64,000 nucleotides of DNA, taken from NCBI RefSeq assembly GCF_034113885.1, contig NZ_JAXEWM010000162.1:33012-97011 (forward strand), given 5' to 3'. This stretch comes from Intestinibacter sp034113885. GTDB taxonomy: Bacteria > Bacillota > Clostridia > Peptostreptococcales > Peptostreptococcaceae. Below, one piece after another: positions 1 through 8,396 of the stretch (position 1 is its first letter; each line of letters opens with the position of its first letter). The notes beneath the pieces were generated by a model. The model was given only the letters and a program-made list of their open reading frames with translations. It did not search any database and was not told where the DNA came from. Both the position numbers and the translations under genes were made by a program.

Positions 1-873
1 TACATATTCTTTAGTTGTAGGGTGTATAAATCCTAGTTTTCTCGCATGTAATGTCTGTCCAGTGCATTTTATTTTAGAATTTTTAGGTCCATATACAGGA
101 TCCCCTAAAAGTGGATGACCAATGCTTGCTGCATGAACTCTTATTTGATGAGTTCTACCTGTCTCTAATGTCGCCTTCATATGAGTAAAATTATCATATC
201 GCTTTATAACCTGAAAATGAGTTACAGCTCTCTTTCCATCCTTCACAATTGCCATTTTCAATCTGTCCTTTGGATTTCGTCCTATTGGCTTGTCTACTGT
301 TATTTTGTCTTCTTTTACTACTCCATGACATACAAATTCGTATTCTCTAGTTATCGAGTGCTCTTTTAATTGCTCTGCCAAAAAGTTATGCGCATTGTTG
401 TTTTTAGCTATCATTAAAATCCCAGAAGTATCCTTGTCTATTCTATGTACTATACCTGGTCTTATTACTCCGTTTATTGAAGATAGATTGTCCTTGCAAT
501 GGTATAAAATTGCATTTACCAATGTATTTTCATAATTTCCTGGAGCGGGATGTACTACCATATTTTGTGGTTTATTTACTATTAGTAAATCATCGTCCTC
601 GTATACTATATCTATAGGTATATCTTGCGGCTTTATTTCTAGAAGCTTAGGAGCTGGTATCTCTATAACTATATGGTCATCTTCCTTTACTAGATATTTA
701 GGCTTTTCTATTTTGCCGTTTACATTTACCTTTTTGTCCTTTATTATTTTTTGGATGTAGCTTCTAGACATGTCCCCTAGCTGTGATGATAGATATACAT
801 CTAGTCTATCTCCCTCTTCTTCTCCTAAAACTAAAAATTCTCTTATTTCATCTTGATTTATATTTTTATTCAT
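1..873 (-). CDS. RluD-family 23S rRNA pseudouridine synthase (3' end cut by window edge)
   Basis: The reading frame stays open from the ATG at 873 down to base 1, giving 291 residues; the C-terminus lies outside the window. The N-terminal part (about residues 15-80) looks like an S4 RNA-binding domain, with DRLDVYLS and a VNVNGK strand. The catalytic part carries HRIDKDTSGIL, which holds the catalytic aspartate of the RluA/RluC/RluD family, and LETGRTHQIRVHA. These enzymes isomerise uridines in 23S rRNA. The gene follows lspA on the same strand with a 36-base gap, a common pairing in Firmicutes. The ribosome binding site is weak (GAGAAA). The family is clear; the exact target uridines cannot be read from sequence. 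Confidence 0.93.
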   Translation of the reverse strand, partial: MNKNINQDEIREFLVLGEEEGDRLDVYLSSQLGDMSRSYIQKIIKDKKVNVNGKIEKPKYLVKEDDHIVIEIPAPKLLEIKPQDIPIDIVYEDDDLLIVNKPQNMVVHPAPGNYENTLVNAILYHCKDNLSSINGVIRPGIVHRIDKDTSGILMIAKNNNAHNFLAEQLKEHSITREYEFVCHGVVKEDKITVDKPIGRNPKDRLKMAIVKDGKRAVTHFQVIKRYDNFTHMKATLETGRTHQIRVHAASIGHPLLGDPVYGPKNSKIKCTGQTLHARKLGFIHPTTKEYV

Positions 874-909
874 ATTTCTCGTTTCTCTTTCTCAATCCTA
901 TTTATATTT

Positions 910-1359
910 TTAATTTTTTTGCTTATTATCGCTAATTATAACATATATACACAATAAAAATGTACCTACTACGATAAAGCAGTCCGCCAAATTAAAAACG
1001 TAATTCCATATAAACACAAAATCAAAATAATCTACAACATAATCTAGTCTGATTCTGTCTATTAAATTACCCAATGCCCCTGCTATAATAAGTACAACTG
1101 AAAGCTTCCCTAATTTTGAAGATAGTTTATTTGAATGTAAAAAATAAAGCCCGATTATAGATGCTATCAAAGCTACTACGATAAACACCCATTGGTTATT
1201 TTGAAATAATCCAAATGCTGCTCCTCTATTTTCCACATAAGTTAGATTAAAAACGTCCTTTATTACGCTGATACTTCCTTTATACTGTAAATCGTTTAGA
1301 GCCCATGCTTTTATAATTTGATCGAGTGCGATCAAAAGTGCTATTGCTAATTCGTACAT
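910..1359 (-). CDS. lspA: Lipoprotein signal peptidase (signal peptidase II)
   Basis: This 149-residue polytopic membrane protein cleaves signal peptides of diacylglyceryl-modified prolipoproteins. Four hydrophobic segments are visible. The family motifs are present: NRGAAFG near residue 44, GALGNLIDR around residue 95 with the first catalytic aspartate, and FNLADCFI around residue 122 with the second. The length is normal for the family. The start is supported by an AGGAGGAAAAG ribosome binding site. It sits between a polysaccharide deacetylase and an RluD-type gene. Its substrates in this window would include the lipobox proteins at 9732, 39303 and 47739. Confidence 0.97.
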   Translation of the reverse strand: MYELAIALLIALDQIIKAWALNDLQYKGSISVIKDVFNLTYVENRGAAFGLFQNNQWVFIVVALIASIIGLYFLHSNKLSSKLGKLSVVLIIAGALGNLIDRIRLDYVVDYFDFVFIWNYVFNLADCFIVVGTFLLCIYVIISDNKQKN

Positions 1360-1371
1360 CTTTTCCTCCTA

Positions 1372-1412
1372 AAAAAGTATTTTTCTACATTATACCTAAA
1401 AAATACTTTTTA
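1372..1412. repeat. Inverted repeat upstream of lspA
   Basis: Two 13-base arms, AAAAAGTATTTTT at 1372-1384 and its exact complement at 1400-1412, flank a short spacer. On the minus strand the spacer contains TATAAT, which could be the -10 box of lspA. The structure could also be a weak terminator of the deacetylase gene. Function is an inference; AT-rich arms make chance symmetry possible. Confidence 0.4.
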
Positions 1413-1447
1413 TAAAAGAGATGCGGAAATTTAATCTCGTTTTACTT

Positions 1448-2194
1448 TTATTTTTTTAAATGCTCCATAAGTTCTGATATAGTTACAAATTTATACCCCT
1501 GTTCTTTTAGCTTTGGAATTACTATTTCTAGAGCTTGTATCGTCTGAGATTTATTATTTCTGACTGTATTGTAATCATGTAGTATTATGATATTTCCGTT
1601 TTCAACCTTGCTCTCTATTGTAGTTACCATGTTGTTTACTCCTGGATTAGACCAATCTCTTACATCTATATTAGACCATAGGACTATATTCATATTTTTT
1701 TCTTTTACTATTTTGCATAAATCTCTACTCAAAGCTCTATAAGGAGGTCTAAAAATTGTAGGATATTCTCCTGTGACATCTTTTATAGCTTCTTGAGTCT
1801 TTGTAATTTCTTCTTCTATTTCTTCGTATGTCTTTTTAGATGCGTTGATATGAGTAAATGTATGATTTCCTATTTCATGACCTTCTTCTTTTTCTCGTTT
1901 TACTATTTTTTTATTGTATGGAACTTTTTCGCCGATTAAAAAAAACGTAGCCTTTACATCGTATTTTTTTAAAATATCTAAAACCTGAGGAGTAAATACT
2001 TCATCAGGACCATCATCAAAAGTCAAGGCTATGACCTTTTCATTTTCATTTCCCTTTTTTATTATTATATCCTCGTAATCATTTTTATAACTATCACAGG
2101 AAATATCCTTTCCAGATTCATCATATGCAACACATACTCCACAAAATCCCACTATAAATGATAAAATGACCAAGGTGTAAAGGAGTTTTTTCAT
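1448..2194 (-). CDS. Exported polysaccharide deacetylase (carbohydrate esterase 4 / NodB fold)
   Basis: The 248-residue protein starts with a signal peptide or anchor (about residues 1-23). Family members remove N- or O-acetyl groups from peptidoglycan or other glycans outside the cell, using a metal. The CE4 motifs are in order: ALTFDDGPDE near residue 56 (catalytic and metal aspartates), HEIGNHTFTH near 105 (metal histidines), FRPPYR near 149 and IIILHDYN near 198. It stands between leuS and lspA and is separated from leuS by a terminator, so it is probably its own unit. Whether it acts on GlcNAc, MurNAc or another sugar cannot be told. Confidence 0.9.
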   Translation of the reverse strand: MKKLLYTLVILSFIVGFCGVCVAYDESGKDISCDSYKNDYEDIIIKKGNENEKVIALTFDDGPDEVFTPQVLDILKKYDVKATFFLIGEKVPYNKKIVKREKEEGHEIGNHTFTHINASKKTYEEIEEEITKTQEAIKDVTGEYPTIFRPPYRALSRDLCKIVKEKNMNIVLWSNIDVRDWSNPGVNNMVTTIESKVENGNIIILHDYNTVRNNKSQTIQALEIVIPKLKEQGYKFVTISELMEHLKK

Positions 2195-2321
2195 TTTAAA
2201 ACCTCTTTTCTATCTATTATTTTGTCTATTAAAAATCAAGTTCCTCTATAGTTTGCCCATATTTTATTTTTCATCATACTTTTTTATATTTTTTATAAGA
2301 AAATCTTTATCCTAAAAAGCC

Positions 2322-2352
2322 AAAAAAAGGATGCTACGATATCGTAACATCC
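2322..2352 (-). terminator. Terminator of leuS
   Basis: On the minus strand a GC-containing hairpin (arms around TACGATATCGTA, with GGATG pairing CATCC at the base and one mismatch, 2329-2352) is followed by a run of seven T (2322-2328). It lies 23 bases after the leuS stop, which fits a Rho-independent terminator. Confidence 0.85.
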
Positions 2353-2375
2353 TCTGTATATGTTAATTTTTATAA

Positions 2376-4796
2376 TTATTTTACAACTATATTAACTAAT
2401 TTTTTAGGTACAGCGACAACTTTAACTATATTTTTGCCTTCTATAGAAGCTTTTACTTTTTCGTTTTCTAAAGCAGCTTTTTCCATATCTTCTTTAGACA
2501 TATCTGCATCTATACTTAATTTAGCTCTTACTTTACCATTAACTTGAACTACTATTTCAACTTCGTCTTTAACTAGAGCTTTTTCGTCGAATTTTGGCCA
2601 ACTTATATCGAATATGCTTCCTTCTTTACCTATCATTTCCCATAATTCTTCACCCATATGTGGTGTAAATGGAGCAAGTATAGTTATTATAGTTTCGATA
2701 CCTTCTTTGATTATTCCATCATTTCTAGTATCTAATTCTTTGTATTTGTACATTTCGTTAATTAATTCCATTAATGCTGCTATAGCAGTATTAAATCCGA
2801 ATTTTTCACTTAAATCGTCTGTAACTTTTTTAAGTGTAGAATGTATAGTATATCTCATAGCTTTATCTTCTTTAGTTGAAGCTTTTATTTCAGCGTTAGA
2901 TTTTACTATATCTTTTAATTCGTCAACTAATCTGTAAACTCTGTTTAAGAATCTGAAGCATCCTTCAACACCTTGTTCAGACCAGTCTAAGTCTCTTTCT
3001 GGTGGAGCAGCAAATAATACGAATAATCTAGCAGTATCAGCACCGTATTCATCTATTATTTCAAGAGGTGAAACTGTGTTACCTTTAGATTTACTCATTT
3101 TGCTACCATCCATTAATACCATACCTTGAGTAAGTAGGTTTTTAAATGGTTCGTCGAAATCTACCATTCCAACTTTCTTTAATGCTTTTGTAAAGAATCT
3201 TGCGTAAAGTAAATGCATTATAGCATGTTCTACACCACCGATGTATTGATCTACTGGCATCCATTTATTTACTAATTCTGAATCGAACATTTTTTCTTCA
3301 TTTTTGTTGTCTATATATCTTAAGAAGTACCAAGATGAGTCAACGAATGTATCCATTGTATCTACATCTCTAGTAGCTGGTTTACCACATTTTGGACAAA
3401 CAGTATTTACGAAAGTTTTTGATGTAGTAAGTGGAGATTCACCTTTTCCAGTAAATTCAACATCTGTTGGAAGTAATATTGGTAAATCTTCTTTATTTAC
3501 TGGAACTATACCACAGTCTTCACAATAAACTACTGGTATTGGAACTCCCCAATATCTTTGTCTTGATAATAGCCAGTCTCTAAGTCTGTAGTTAACAGTC
3601 TTTTTACCTCTTCCTTCTTTAGCTAATTTTTCAGTTATTTTATCTTGAGCTGTTTTGTAATCTAATCCGTTAAATTCTTCTGAATTTATTAATTTACCGT
3701 CTTCGTCTATAACTTGTATTATATCAAGATTGTATTTTTCAGCGAAATCTCTATCTCTATCATCGTGTGCTGGAACCGCCATTATCGCACCAGTACCATA
3801 ATCCATTAATATATAGTTTGCTATCCAAAGAGGAACTCTCTTACCATTAACTGGGTTTATTACGTATTTACCTATGAACATACCTTCTTTTTCAGCATCT
3901 GCAGCAGTTCTTTCTATTTCAGTCTTAGTGTGCATTTTTTGAACAAATTCATTTACTTTTTCTTCGTATTCAGTACCAGCTACTAATTCCTTAACTAATG
4001 GACTTTCTGGAGCTAAACACATGAAAGTAACACCGTAAGTAGTGTCAGGTCTAGTAGTATAAACTACCATTTTTTCGTCTGTTCCTTCTATATCGAATAC
4101 TAATTCAGCACCGTGAGATTTTCCTATCCAGTTTCTTTGCATTGTTTTAACTTTTTCAGGCCAACCATCTAAAGTATCTAAATCTTGTAATAATTCTTCT
4201 GCAAATTCAGTAGTTTTGAAGTACCATTGTTCTAATTCTTTTTTGATTACTACAGAGTCACATCTTTCACATTGTCCTCCTACAACTTGTTCATTTGCAA
4301 GAACAGTTTCGCAAGATGGACACCAGTTTACATAAGATTTTTTCTTATATGCAAGACCTGCTTCTAAGAATTTTAAGAATATTTCTTGTGTAAATTTGTA
4401 GTAATCAGGATTAGATGTAGCTAATTCTCTTTCCCAGTCATAACTTAATCCTAATAATTTTAATTGATTTTTCATATCATCTATGTTTTCATAAGTCCAT
4501 TTTGCTGGGTGTATTCCATGTTTTATAGCTGCATTTTCAGCTGGAAGACCGAATGAATCCCATCCCATTGGATGTAGTACATTATATCCTTCCATTTTCT
4601 TGAATCTTGCTACTACGTCACCTATTGAATAGTTTCTAACGTGACCCATATGTATTTTTCCTGATGGGTATGGGAACATTTCTAATGTGTAATATAAAGG
4701 TTTTGAAGTATCTCTTGTATCAGTTTTATATTGGTTTGTTTCTTCCCATTTTTTTTGCCATTTAGCTTCTACATTTTTAAAATTGTAAACGCTCAT
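2376..4796 (-). CDS. leuS: Leucyl-tRNA synthetase
   Basis: The 806-residue class I enzyme charges tRNA-Leu. The HIGH-type signature appears as PYPSGKIHMGH near residue 42 and the KMSKS loop as KMSKSKGN near residue 570. A CP1 editing domain lies between (VVYTTRPDTTYG near 245 and DYGTGAIMAVPAHDDRD near 330). Zinc-knuckle cysteine pairs occur near residues 159-180 and in the region of 430-475. The C-terminal anticodon and tail domains are complete. The ribosome binding site is AGGAGGTAAG, seven bases before ATG. A T-box leader lies directly upstream, so expression should respond to uncharged tRNA-Leu. Confidence 0.99.
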   Translation of the reverse strand: MSVYNFKNVEAKWQKKWEETNQYKTDTRDTSKPLYYTLEMFPYPSGKIHMGHVRNYSIGDVVARFKKMEGYNVLHPMGWDSFGLPAENAAIKHGIHPAKWTYENIDDMKNQLKLLGLSYDWERELATSNPDYYKFTQEIFLKFLEAGLAYKKKSYVNWCPSCETVLANEQVVGGQCERCDSVVIKKELEQWYFKTTEFAEELLQDLDTLDGWPEKVKTMQRNWIGKSHGAELVFDIEGTDEKMVVYTTRPDTTYGVTFMCLAPESPLVKELVAGTEYEEKVNEFVQKMHTKTEIERTAADAEKEGMFIGKYVINPVNGKRVPLWIANYILMDYGTGAIMAVPAHDDRDRDFAEKYNLDIIQVIDEDGKLINSEEFNGLDYKTAQDKITEKLAKEGRGKKTVNYRLRDWLLSRQRYWGVPIPVVYCEDCGIVPVNKEDLPILLPTDVEFTGKGESPLTTSKTFVNTVCPKCGKPATRDVDTMDTFVDSSWYFLRYIDNKNEEKMFDSELVNKWMPVDQYIGGVEHAIMHLLYARFFTKALKKVGMVDFDEPFKNLLTQGMVLMDGSKMSKSKGNTVSPLEIIDEYGADTARLFVLFAAPPERDLDWSEQGVEGCFRFLNRVYRLVDELKDIVKSNAEIKASTKEDKAMRYTIHSTLKKVTDDLSEKFGFNTAIAALMELINEMYKYKELDTRNDGIIKEGIETIITILAPFTPHMGEELWEMIGKEGSIFDISWPKFDEKALVKDEVEIVVQVNGKVRAKLSIDADMSKEDMEKAALENEKVKASIEGKNIVKVVAVPKKLVNIVVK

Positions 4797-4901
4797 TGTC
4801 TTACCTCCTAATTGTGTTAAATAAATTTCTTGTTTATTATCAAATTTATTTTATAAGAAAATTATACCTATCATAGTTAAAAAATTTATAATTGTATAAA
4901 A

Positions 4902-5130
4902 TACAAAAATCCTCGTCCCTAAACATAATTTGTTTAGGGACGAGGATTTATATTCTTCTCGCGGTACCACCCTAATTAGCCTATCAAAGACTCACTTAGA
5001 TGGTCTATAAGCCAACCACGGCCAAATAATTTGATACTAACAAGTTCAGCAATACCATTTAACTAATTCACACCTTCCATTAGCTCTCTGAATAAATTAT
5101 ATTACCTACTACTTTAGTTTATTTGATAAA
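4902..5130 (-). promoter_or_regulatory. T-box leader of leuS, with terminator/antiterminator
   Basis: On the minus strand the T-box core AGGGTGGTACCGCGAG lies at 4973-4958. It is followed by a long terminator: 19-bp perfect arms at 4931-4949 and 4907-4925, then a T-rich stretch. Upstream, AGAGAGCTAATGG and GGAAGGTGTGAA match conserved Stem I elements. The candidate specifier is CUU (5044-5042) within UGAACUUG, a leucine codon, which matches the downstream gene. In known T-boxes uncharged tRNA pairs with the T-box bulge and prevents termination. The 5' limit is approximate. Confidence 0.95.
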
Positions 5131-5169
5131 ATTTTCAAATTTTCACTATAATTCAATATATTATCATTT

Positions 5170-5520
5170 TTAGTTTAAAGTGTCAACATCTACATATGGA
5201 GCATCTTTCCATAATTTTTCAAGGTTGTAAAATCCTCTATTTTCTTCGTCAAATACATGTACTATTATATCTCCATAATCAAGTAATATCCAGCTTTGTG
5301 TTTCATATCCTTCTTTAGCTCTTGGCTCTATACCTTCTTCAGTTAATGCATCTTGTACACTATCAGCTATTGCCTTTACTTGTCTAGATGAAGAACCTGT
5401 AGCTATTACAAAGTAATCACAAAGACTAGAAACTTTTCCTATATTAATAATCGCTATATCTTGACCTAATTTATCATCAATTGCATCGTATGCAACTTTT
5501 ACCATTTGTTCAACTGTCAT
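5170..5520 (-). CDS. rsfS: Ribosomal silencing factor RsfS (DUF143)
   Basis: This 116-residue protein belongs to the RsfS/Iojap family, which binds ribosomal protein L14 and blocks subunit joining when nutrients are scarce. Family hallmarks are visible: CDYFVIATGSSSRQVKAIAD near residue 33, GYETQSWILLDYGDIIVHVF near 71, and YNLEKLW near 98. It is full length, starts at ATG with an AGAGGTAA ribosome binding site, and follows yqeK and nadD on the same strand, the classical Firmicutes order. The T-box leader of leuS begins just after its stop. Confidence 0.96.
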   Translation of the reverse strand: MTVEQMVKVAYDAIDDKLGQDIAIINIGKVSSLCDYFVIATGSSSRQVKAIADSVQDALTEEGIEPRAKEGYETQSWILLDYGDIIVHVFDEENRGFYNLEKLWKDAPYVDVDTLN

Positions 5521-5593
5521 TAATTTACCTCTCTTTCATATAAAATAACATATTTATTAATTATATCATAATATTCGACTTGAACCAATAAAT

Positions 5594-6178
5594 TTAACGA
5601 TTTTCTTGCATAAGATAATTTCTGGCACTTATACTTCTTAGATGAATTAATTGGTCATTATCTATAACAAATTTTATCGTGTTATTAAATGAATCAATTA
5701 GAGCCTTATTTAATTGTCCTCCAAAAGATAATTCTCTAAGATAATCTACTCCAGGAAAATCTCTACCTTCTTCAATCATATCGGCCATGAGTATTACCTT
5801 TTCTAATATCGACATATTTTCCCTTCCAGTAGTATGATATCTCACTGCATTTATTATATCCACATCCTTTATGTTAAATACATCTTGAATCACATAAGAT
5901 CCAATAACGCTGTGAGATAAAGCTATATTATCTACCTCCATAGGATCTAATTCTATATCGTATTTTTTGACATATACTTCAATTTGGTCATTTGTAAAAT
6001 ATTTTGCACAGTCATGTACAAGACCTGCTAAATAAGCTTTATCCTTATCACATCCATATATCTCACTTAATTTTACTGCACAATTTGCTACATTTATAGA
6101 ATGCTTCAATCTTTTAGGCTTTAACATATTTTTCAATTTATCTATTATTTTTTCTGTATTCAAATTATTCATCTCCAA
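5594..6178 (-). CDS. yqeK: HD-domain hydrolase YqeK (symmetrical Ap4A hydrolase family)
   Basis: The 194-residue protein has an HD domain: RLKHSINVANCA near residue 19, the HD pair in GLVHDCAKYF near residue 47, and LSHSVIGSYV near residue 87 with further metal histidines. Family members in Firmicutes hydrolyse diadenosine tetraphosphate to two ADP. The start overlaps the end of nadD by 14 bases and rsfS follows, so the three are probably translated from one message. The coupling to NAD synthesis is seen only as gene order; the enzymatic role is taken from the family. Confidence 0.93.
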   Translation of the reverse strand: MEMNNLNTEKIIDKLKNMLKPKRLKHSINVANCAVKLSEIYGCDKDKAYLAGLVHDCAKYFTNDQIEVYVKKYDIELDPMEVDNIALSHSVIGSYVIQDVFNIKDVDIINAVRYHTTGRENMSILEKVILMADMIEEGRDFPGVDYLRELSFGGQLNKALIDSFNNTIKFVIDNDQLIHLRSISARNYLMQENR

Positions 6179-6854
6179 CTCCGTATAAATTTTTTTCCAT
6201 TATATATCTCTCTACGCTTTCGGGAATTAAATATCTCACTGAGTTTCCTTTTTTTAGTTGATCTCTTATATATGTAGAAGAAATATCTAAAGATGGAACA
6301 TATACACTTATTATATTGGCATTGTATTTTCTCTCAAGACTTTCAATCTTATCTTGAGCTGTAAGCAAACTTATCCCTGGTCTAGTAGCAGCTATAAAGG
6401 TAGCTAGCTTGAAGTTTTCTTCTACATCCTTCCATTCTTCTATATCGCAAATAGCATCTGCTCCTGTTATAAAGAAAAATTCAGCAGTTGGATAATTCTT
6501 TTTTAAGTATCTAAGTGTATCTACTGTATATGTCTTTCCTTTTTTTTCAATTTCAGTATTAAATGCTAAAAAATCCTTGTTTTGTGCAATAGCTAAAAGT
6601 ACCATATTGTATCTATCGTACTTATTAGTAATATTCCATAACTTATGTGGAGGATCTCCTGCTGGTATAAGTATAATTTTATCTAATTTATATTTACATC
6701 TAATAAATTCCACTGTTGCTAAATGTGCGTAGTGTATAGGGTCAAATGTACCTCCTAAAACACCTACTCTCAATCCATCATAGTTTTTTTCAAAATCGGC
6801 TATCTTATCGTTGTTGCAAAACGTAGACTCGATAACTAAATCATAAATGCTCAT
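6165..6854 (-). CDS. nadD: Nicotinate-nucleotide adenylyltransferase
   Basis: NadD converts nicotinate mononucleotide and ATP to deamido-NAD, the central step of NAD synthesis. The nucleotidyltransferase signature GGTFDPIHYAH lies near residue 34 and the second motif SSTYIRDQL near 194. The ATG at 6854 was chosen because a GGAG ribosome binding site sits seven bases upstream; a TTG one codon earlier is possible. About 28 residues precede the usual start of the fold (RVGVLGG), a longer N-terminus than most NadD proteins have. It heads the nadD-yqeK-rsfS unit and is divergent from recX. Confidence 0.97.
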   Translation of the reverse strand: MSIYDLVIESTFCNNDKIADFEKNYDGLRVGVLGGTFDPIHYAHLATVEFIRCKYKLDKIILIPAGDPPHKLWNITNKYDRYNMVLLAIAQNKDFLAFNTEIEKKGKTYTVDTLRYLKKNYPTAEFFFITGADAICDIEEWKDVEENFKLATFIAATRPGISLLTAQDKIESLERKYNANIISVYVPSLDISSTYIRDQLKKGNSVRYLIPESVERYIMEKNLYGVGDE

Positions 6855-6931
6855 CAAAATTCTCCTTTTTTATTACAAATATATACAGTATTATATCATT
6901 TTAATTATGTAAAGTAAAAAATGATTATTTT

Positions 6932-6959
6932 TTGTCAATAATTTTTTATATAGTATAAT
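6932..6959 (+). promoter_or_regulatory. Candidate sigma-A promoter of recX
   Basis: TTGTCA (6932-6937) and TATAAT (6954-6959) are separated by 16 bases and lie 33 bases before the recX start. This is close to the vegetative consensus; it is not experimentally shown. Confidence 0.65.
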
Positions 6960-6991
6960 ATAAATATTAACAAAAAGCGAGGAGAGTACAC

Positions 6992-7633
6992 ATGGCAATT
7001 ATAACAAAAATAGAGGCTCAAAAGAAAAACGACGACAGGGTTAATATATATGTAGATGAAAAATTCTTTATGGCAATTTACAAGGAATTAGTCTTTTCCT
7101 TTAATTTAAAAAAAGGACAGGAAATAGATACAGATTATTTAAAAAACATCCTAGATGATGAAATGTACATCAAGGCTAAAAATAAAGCTTTAAACATACT
7201 GTCAAAAGCTAGTCAATCAGAAAAACAAATACGCCAAAAGCTTTCTAAAGATTTTGAAGAACATACTATAGATAGAGTTATCGAATTTTTACAAAAATAT
7301 AAGTTTGTAGACGATGAGGATCTTGCCACTAGAATTATAAATACAAACGTAAATTTAAATAAATACGGCAAAAATAAAATCAAGCAAAATCTATACAACA
7401 AAGGAATAGACAAAATTATAATCGAACAAGCGATGGATGAAATAGACTCTGATAAAGAATTTGAAAATGCACTTTATCTAGGCAAAAAAAGATACGACAG
7501 GCTAAAAAACGAAGATCCTAGAAAAGCCTACCAAAAAATAGGTAATCATTTAGCTTACAAAGGGTTTAATTATGATATAATAAAAAAAGTATTAAATAGA
7601 TTATTTAACGACATTGATGAATATTCTTGTTAA
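6992..7633 (+). CDS. recX: Regulatory protein RecX
   Basis: RecX modulates RecA filaments during homologous recombination. The 213-residue protein is rich in charged residues and shows the repeated three-helix pattern of the family: ALNILSKASQSEKQIRQKL near residue 67, VIEFLQKYKFVDDEDLA near 91, and YGKNKIKQNLYNKGID near 122. The N-terminal extension before the repeats (residues 1-60) is the longer Firmicutes form. The ribosome binding site is GAGGAG. The gene is divergent from nadD and is followed 20 bases later by a small membrane peptide gene before a terminator. Confidence 0.93.
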   Translation: MAIITKIEAQKKNDDRVNIYVDEKFFMAIYKELVFSFNLKKGQEIDTDYLKNILDDEMYIKAKNKALNILSKASQSEKQIRQKLSKDFEEHTIDRVIEFLQKYKFVDDEDLATRIINTNVNLNKYGKNKIKQNLYNKGIDKIIIEQAMDEIDSDKEFENALYLGKKRYDRLKNEDPRKAYQKIGNHLAYKGFNYDIIKKVLNRLFNDIDEYSC

Positions 7634-7653
7634 TTGTAATTGGAGGTATATAT

Positions 7654-7737
7654 ATGAAAATAGCAATCGCAGTAGTATGCGTAATTCTTGGAATTTACAA
7701 TATAAGAAATTTATATAAACAGGATAGAATGAGATAA
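7654..7737 (+). CDS. 27-residue predicted membrane peptide downstream of recX
   Basis: ATG at 7654 opens a 27-codon frame preceded by a good ribosome binding site (GGAGGT, 7642-7647, six bases away). The peptide begins MKIAIAVVCVILGIYNI, a single hydrophobic helix, and ends in a basic stretch (RNLYKQDRMR). It lies between recX and a strong terminator, so it should share the recX transcript. I do not recognise a family. The ribosome binding site, helix and position all favour a real gene, but length alone gives little statistical support. Confidence 0.6.
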   Translation: MKIAIAVVCVILGIYNIRNLYKQDRMR

Positions 7738-7770
7738 AAAAATGGAGGCAAATCACGCCTCCATTTTTTT
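7736..7770. terminator. Bidirectional terminator between recX unit and ECF transporter gene
   Basis: Arms of 14 bases (7736-7749 and 7757-7770) form a GGAGGC/GCCTCC hairpin flanked by seven A on one side and seven T on the other. It can stop transcription from both convergent neighbours; the stop codon of each gene overlaps or touches the arms. Confidence 0.92.
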
Positions 7771-8296
7771 ATCTCATACATTTCTTTAATGCTTTAGCAA
7801 TTGGTACTCCAAGTATTAATCCTACTACTATTTGAGTTATATTTCCAGGAATTGACATAGCCGGTGATACCCAGTTTCCATATAAAATACCTTCTGTTAT
7901 ATAATATCCGATTATCATCCATATACCTGAAACTATTATAGCACCTACATTTACAATCATATTATTACCTTGTCTTCCATTAGACCAAGCTATTTTTCCT
8001 ATTATGTATCCCATGACTCCTCTTATTACAAAAGTAAATGGCGCCCACATAGCCCATTCTGATAATAAATCAAATAATCCCATTCCAAAGGCACCTGCTG
8101 CGGCTCCTTTTTTAGATCCAAATACTATTGCTGCTATGAATAGCATAGTGTTTCCTAAGTGAACTAACCCACCAGATGCAGCTATTGGCAATCTTATATT
8201 TATAAATCTTGTTGCTATATAGACTAGTGCAATTAAAAGAGCTGTTTCTACTAGGTCTTTTGTATTTACTGTAGTGTTTTGTTTAACTTCTTGCAT
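7769..8296 (-). CDS. ECF transporter S component, substrate unknown
   Basis: The 175-residue protein has five or six hydrophobic segments and the look of an energy-coupling-factor S subunit: a glycine- and alanine-rich core (GSKKGAAAGAFGMGLFDLLSEW near residue 60), FVIRGVMGYIIGKIAW near 88 and SIPGNITQIVVGLILGVPIA near 148. S components bind a vitamin or precursor and share the EcfA/A'/T energising module encoded elsewhere. It most resembles the HmpT/PdxU-like group, but I cannot assign a substrate. Start ATG has an AGGAGGAT ribosome binding site. A 16-bp inverted repeat lies just upstream. Confidence 0.85.
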   Translation of the reverse strand: MQEVKQNTTVNTKDLVETALLIALVYIATRFINIRLPIAASGGLVHLGNTMLFIAAIVFGSKKGAAAGAFGMGLFDLLSEWAMWAPFTFVIRGVMGYIIGKIAWSNGRQGNNMIVNVGAIIVSGIWMIIGYYITEGILYGNWVSPAMSIPGNITQIVVGLILGVPIAKALKKCMR

Positions 8297-8319
8297 TTGT
8301 ATCCTCCTAAATTTATATT

Positions 8320-8356
8320 ATTACTATTGTCCTAATACATTTAGGACAATAGTAAT
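8320..8356. repeat. Perfect 16-bp inverted repeat upstream of the ECF S gene
   Basis: The arms ATTACTATTGTCCTAA (8320-8335) and its complement (8341-8356) are separated by five bases (TACAT). It lies 24 bases before the ECF start and 41 bases after the aminotransferase stop. No T tract follows on the minus strand, so it is an unconvincing terminator; an operator or an RNA hairpin before the ribosome binding site is more likely. Confidence 0.7.
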
Positions 8357-8396
8357 TTATTCAATTTTGATTAATCCTTAAATATCTCCTAAATAT

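Noticed and set aside
2296..2310. A 15-base sequence TAAGAAAATCTTTAT also found at 18908-18922, as a dispersed repeat
   Set aside because: The word is almost all A/T and the flanks diverge within a few bases; with this base composition such matches are expected by chance.
8297..8396. Vitamin riboswitch before the ECF S component
   Set aside because: No THI-box, RFN or preQ1 core could be recognised; the only structure is one simple hairpin.
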